Source: Diaphorobacter ruginosibacter
GTDB lineage: Bacteria > Pseudomonadota > Gammaproteobacteria > Burkholderiales > Burkholderiaceae_C
DNA length: 64,000 bases
NCBI RefSeq assembly: GCF_014395975.1
Contig: NZ_CP060714.1
Location: forward strand, 3,472,001 to 3,536,000
Reading direction: 5' to 3'
Position 1 is the first letter of the stretch, and each line of letters starts with the position of its first letter. The notes beneath the pieces are model-generated. The model saw nothing but the letters and a program-made list of their open reading frames with translations, had not been told where the DNA came from and did no database searches. The position numbers and the translations under genes are program-made. Positions 60,858-64,000 of this stretch are shown here, in pieces.

Positions 60858-61868
60858 TCATTCCAGCTTCGCGCCCGAAGCCTTCACCACCTGCGCCCAG
60901 CGCTTGACCTCCGCGCTCACCATCTTGCCGAAGTCCTGGGAAGACAGCGTGCCGAACTCCGCGCCATTGCTGGCCCACACGGCCTTGACCTCCTCGGCCT
61001 GGCCGAGCTTGTGGAACTCCTCGGTGATGCGGGCGGCCATCTCGGGCGACGTGCCCTTGGGCGCCCACAGGCCGTACCAGGTGGACACCGTGTATTCCGG
61101 CAGGCCGACTTCCGCAGCGCAGGGAACGTCGGGCAGCGAAGGATTGCGCTTGGCACCCGACACCAGCATCGGCTTGATGCGGCCGGCCTTGATATGCGCG
61201 GCGGAGGAGCCCAGGCCGTCGAACATCATGTCCACGTTGCCGCCGATCAGGTCCTGCAGCGCCGGGCCCGCACCGCGGTAGGGAATGTGCGTGATGAAGG
61301 TGTTGCTCTGGAGCTTGAACAGCTCGCCCGCCAGATGGTGCGAGGTTCCCGAGCCCGCCGAGCCATAGTTGTACTTGCCGGGCTTGGCCTTCACCAGCTC
61401 GAGGAACTGCTTGAAATCCTTGGCCGGCACGTTGCGCGGATTGACCACCAGGACCTGCGGCACATTGGCGATCAGGGCGAGCGGGACGAAGTCCTTCTCG
61501 ATGTCGTAGTCGAGCTTGGGATACATCGACGGGGCAATCGCGTGGTGCACCGCGCCCATGAAAAGGTAATTGCCGTCGTGCGGCTGCTTCGCGGCAATAC
61601 TGGCGCCCACCGTGCCACCGGCACCACCCCGGTTGTCGATGATGAGCGACTTGCCGGTCGACTTGGAAAACTGCGCCGCGAGCGGCCGGGCGAAGGCGTC
61701 GGTACCGCCGCCTGCGGGGAACGGCACCACCATGGTCACGGGCTTGGAGGGCCACGCGCTCACGTTCGCATCGGCTGCAAAGCTGTGGCTGACACCCGCC
61801 CACGCCAATCCTGCCGCACCTGCGGCGCGCAGCACATCGCGCCGCTGCATCGTCATCTTGTCCGTCAT
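60858..61868 (-). CDS. Bug/TctC-family receptor of the malonate-type operon
   Basis: This is a 336-aa periplasmic receptor with Tat-like signal QRRDVLRAAGAAGLAWAG. The diagnostic WPSKPVTMVVPFPAGGGTDAFARPLA and GKSLIIDNRGGAGGTVGASI are present. The position inside a malonyl-CoA decarboxylase/synthetase operon makes malonate or a related dicarboxylate a likely ligand. No TctA/TctB membrane proteins are adjacent, so the importer must be encoded elsewhere or differ. Confidence 0.92.
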   Translation of the reverse strand: MTDKMTMQRRDVLRAAGAAGLAWAGVSHSFAADANVSAWPSKPVTMVVPFPAGGGTDAFARPLAAQFSKSTGKSLIIDNRGGAGGTVGASIAAKQPHDGNYLFMGAVHHAIAPSMYPKLDYDIEKDFVPLALIANVPQVLVVNPRNVPAKDFKQFLELVKAKPGKYNYGSAGSGTSHHLAGELFKLQSNTFITHIPYRGAGPALQDLIGGNVDMMFDGLGSSAAHIKAGRIKPMLVSGAKRNPSLPDVPCAAEVGLPEYTVSTWYGLWAPKGTSPEMAARITEEFHKLGQAEEVKAVWASNGAEFGTLSSQDFGKMVSAEVKRWAQVVKASGAKLE

Positions 61869-62065
61869 GATGAAATGTCTCCTGATTTTCTCTGGAAGTT
61901 TGTGTAATGAAAACTCATGACTCAGGGGTACAACCCTCGCCCCTGGTCACCCGGACCGCGATGATCCACGTGGTTGACCGTTCGTGATTCATCGCTTTCG
62001 CTATTGACATTGCCTCCAGACGGGCAAGCCAATGGCGAAGACACTGTTGCTCCTCCGGCAGCCCC

Positions 62066-63523
62066 TCAGTCGCGGCACAGCGCGTCGATTTCGCTCGACA
62101 CCGGCACGCGCCCCTCAGCGAGCATTGCGCGGTGCTTGTCGATGCGCTTGAGGTCGTAGAGGTAGTTCACCATCATCCCGAACGACTGCTTCTGGCCCTT
62201 GGACGAAGGATCCCCAGCCCAGTTCAGGCGTTCCACTCGCGCGCCGTTGCCCAGGTGGAAACGCGCCACCGGATCGACCGGCTTGCCGTCCGCCATCTCC
62301 CGACCCAGGTAGCGCGCCGCGCATTCGGTGACGAACTGGCGCACGGGCGACTTCGCATCGAGTTCCAGTGCACTGGCCTCGGCCGCAGCCATCACGTGCG
62401 CTGCCTGCGGCGGCTCGAAGCCCACGGCGCGGCCCAGTTCGCCCAGGCGCTTCTCGTCAAGCAGCTGCAGTTGCTGTGCGCAGTGCTTGCCAAGCCAGGA
62501 ACGGAACCCGGGAATCGGCGACAGGGTGGCGAACCGCTTGAGGCGCGGGAACTCCTCGGCCAGCGTCTCGGCCACATGCTTGATCAGCGAATCGCCGAAG
62601 CTCACGCCGCGCAGCCCCGTCTGCGTGTTGCTGATGGAGTAGAAGATGGCGGTGGTCGCCTTGTTCAGGTCGGCAGCCGCCGCGGACTCATCGAGCAGCG
62701 GCGTGATCGAGGCGGACATCTCGGTGACCAGGGCCACCTCCACGAAGATCAGCGGCTCATTGGGCAGGCGCGGGTGGAAGAAGCCGTAGCAGCGACGGTC
62801 GCTGTCGAGGCGGTTCTTCAGATCGGCCCAGCTGCGGATGTCATGCACGGCCTCGTACTTGATGAGCTTCTCGATCAGGGACGCGGGAGAATCCCAGGAG
62901 AGGCGGCGCAGGTCGAGAAACGCCACGTCGAACCAGGTGGCGAAGAGCTGCTCGAGCTCCGCCTCGAGCGGCATCAGCCGCTTGTCGCCCTTGAGGTGCG
63001 GGAGGAACTCCGCGCGCAGGTCCACGAGGAAGCGCATGCCCTGGGGAAACGCCGAGAAGCGCTGCAGCAGCCGCGTGCGCGGCGAGGTCAGCACACGGCG
63101 CAATGCGGCCTCGGCCTGCGGCGCGTCGGGCGTGCCGACGGCGGCTTCGTATTTCTGCTGCGCATTCTTCACACGCGCGGCGTCGGGCGTGAACTGCTCG
63201 CACATCAGCAGCCACAGATCCCGGCGCTCCTCTGGCGAGGCTTCCGCGTACCACTGGGCGATGGCCTCGGCGCGGCGCCCGCCCTCCACTTCGCTCACAC
63301 GCGGTGCAACAACCTCCTGCAGGTCGGTGAGCAGCCGCCTCAGCGCGCGCGGGGACAGCGCCTCGCCGCTACGGCGCAGCGTGGCCTCGAGGCGATCATG
63401 CGTGGAGCGCGGCGGTGCCTCCTTGCCCGCTACCGCGCCGCCCGCTCCGGCATCGGCGTTCTTGGAATCGCCACCCATCAGGCGGGCAACGTTGCGGGAC
63501 AACCAGGTGGTGGCGGCATTCAT
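62066..63523 (-). CDS. matA: Malonyl-CoA decarboxylase
   Basis: MatA converts malonyl-CoA to acetyl-CoA and CO2. The 485-aa protein has the all-helical N-terminal domain (LRRLLTDLQEVVAPRVSEVEGGRRAEAI). The GNAT-like catalytic domain has FFHPRLPNEPLIFVEVALVT, IFYSISNTQTGLRGVSFGDSLIKHV and ARFHLGNGARVERLNW, which contains the conserved catalytic His. It is complete, and its start overlaps the GntR stop by four bases. With MatB it gives a full route from malonate to acetyl-CoA. Confidence 0.95.
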   Translation of the reverse strand: MNAATTWLSRNVARLMGGDSKNADAGAGGAVAGKEAPPRSTHDRLEATLRRSGEALSPRALRRLLTDLQEVVAPRVSEVEGGRRAEAIAQWYAEASPEERRDLWLLMCEQFTPDAARVKNAQQKYEAAVGTPDAPQAEAALRRVLTSPRTRLLQRFSAFPQGMRFLVDLRAEFLPHLKGDKRLMPLEAELEQLFATWFDVAFLDLRRLSWDSPASLIEKLIKYEAVHDIRSWADLKNRLDSDRRCYGFFHPRLPNEPLIFVEVALVTEMSASITPLLDESAAAADLNKATTAIFYSISNTQTGLRGVSFGDSLIKHVAETLAEEFPRLKRFATLSPIPGFRSWLGKHCAQQLQLLDEKRLGELGRAVGFEPPQAAHVMAAAEASALELDAKSPVRQFVTECAARYLGREMADGKPVDPVARFHLGNGARVERLNWAGDPSSKGQKQSFGMMVNYLYDLKRIDKHRAMLAEGRVPVSSEIDALCRD

Positions 63524-64000
63524 AGGGCAATCCGGGAAGAGTGGTGACGAGAAAGTTCGCGCAGCGCTTCGCGCTGTGCGGAAAGGTGGTGGCGCATGGC
63601 CTGCTCCGCGGCCGGTGCATCGCGCCGCTTGAGTGCGGCGAAGACAGCCAGGTGCTCGGACAGGCTCTGCTGGAGCCGACCTGGCGCATGCAGTTGCTGC
63701 AGCCGCGCAAGCCGCAGGATCTTGCGCAGGTCTCCGATGCTCTGGGCCAGCCAGCGGTTGTCCGCAAGCGTGATGAAAGCCTCGTGGATCGAGAGATTGG
63801 CGGCGTAGTATTCGTTGATGTCGCCCGCCTGCGCATGGTGCGTCAGCCGCTCGTGCAGCAATTCGAGCGCCTGGATGTCGGCCTGGTTGGCCTTCTGCGT
63901 GGCTTCGTAGGCGGCCCGGCCTTCGAGCAGTTCGATGATGGGAAAAATGTCGTCCACATCCCGTTCGGTGATCTGGGCGACGAAACAGCCCCGCCGCGGC
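63520..64000 (-). CDS. matR: GntR/FadR-family regulator of the malonate operon, partial
   Basis: Only the C-terminal FCD ligand domain is present; the gene enters from beyond the window end. Visible sequence runs from GCFVAQITERDVDDIFPIIELLEGRAAYEA to the stop at 63520. It includes the metal-binding FCD segments HEAFITLADNR and LSEHLAVFAALKRRDAPAAEQAMRHHL. The winged-helix part must lie upstream of this window. It overlaps malonyl-CoA decarboxylase by four bases, so it is likely the autoregulated first gene of the malonate-type operon. Confidence 0.88.
   Translation of the reverse strand, partial: PRRGCFVAQITERDVDDIFPIIELLEGRAAYEATQKANQADIQALELLHERLTHHAQAGDINEYYAANLSIHEAFITLADNRWLAQSIGDLRKILRLARLQQLHAPGRLQQSLSEHLAVFAALKRRDAPAAEQAMRHHLSAQREALRELSRHHSSRIAL

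Overview
The window is GC-rich and densely coded. It looks like the chromosome of a betaproteobacterium in the Comamonadaceae (Acidovorax/Comamonas/Delftia type). This rests on the gene order ompR-envZ / ispF-ispD / mfd / serB, the zapB-zapA-6S RNA block, the family-typical Bug solute receptors, an FNR-type regulator beside hemN and a cbb3 oxidase cluster, and a ready-made cobalamin operon. No phage, IS element, CRISPR array, tRNA or rRNA was seen.

1-9.2 kb is housekeeping: the end of an OmpR-type regulator and its EnvZ-type kinase, ispD-ispF (isoprenoid precursors), mfd (transcription-coupled repair), a 56-aa membrane peptide, serB and a lone MetQ-type receptor. 9.5-12.3 kb holds two amino-acid exporters: azlCD, and argO with its divergent regulator argP.

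12.4-18.9 kb is a 2-aminoethylphosphonate (AEP)-type island. A LysR regulator is divergent from a binding protein, an ATPase, a fused double permease and a FAD amine oxidoreductase. 19.3-27.1 kb mixes a group III truncated globin, a DUF3820 protein, an amidase with a Bug receptor and divergent LysR regulator, an aldo/keto reductase, slyX, a PLP aminotransferase and nth.

27.2-37.9 kb is a ten-gene cobalamin uptake and late-biosynthesis operon on the minus strand: btuB, cobU, btuF, btuC, btuD, cobO, cbiB, cobC, cobQ, cobT. A cobalamin riboswitch precedes it, and most junctions overlap or are only a few bases. 38.0-38.9 kb carries a zapB-like gene, zapA and the 6S RNA.

38.9-51.3 kb is a microaerobic block: a SafE-type membrane protein, hemN, fnr, the cbb3 oxidase and its assembly genes (ccoI, ccoS, ccoN, ccoO, ccoQ, ccoP, ccoG, fixH-like) and a universal stress protein. 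Three FNR-type palindromes lie at hemN/fnr, ccoN and ccoI/uspA, which ties the block into one oxygen-responsive unit.

51.3-58.4 kb is a six-gene unit that couples an amidohydrolase to a complete branched-chain-type ABC transporter, with a divergent LysR regulator. 58.4-64 kb is a malonate-type operon: GntR regulator (cut by the window end), malonyl-CoA decarboxylase, Bug receptor, crotonase-fold protein and malonyl-CoA synthetase. Its terminator lies inside the 3' end of the neighbouring LysR gene. The most interesting points are the AEP island without a C-P-cleaving enzyme, the crotonase with both catalytic glutamates altered, the overlapping terminator/coding sequence, and the shared FNR sites.
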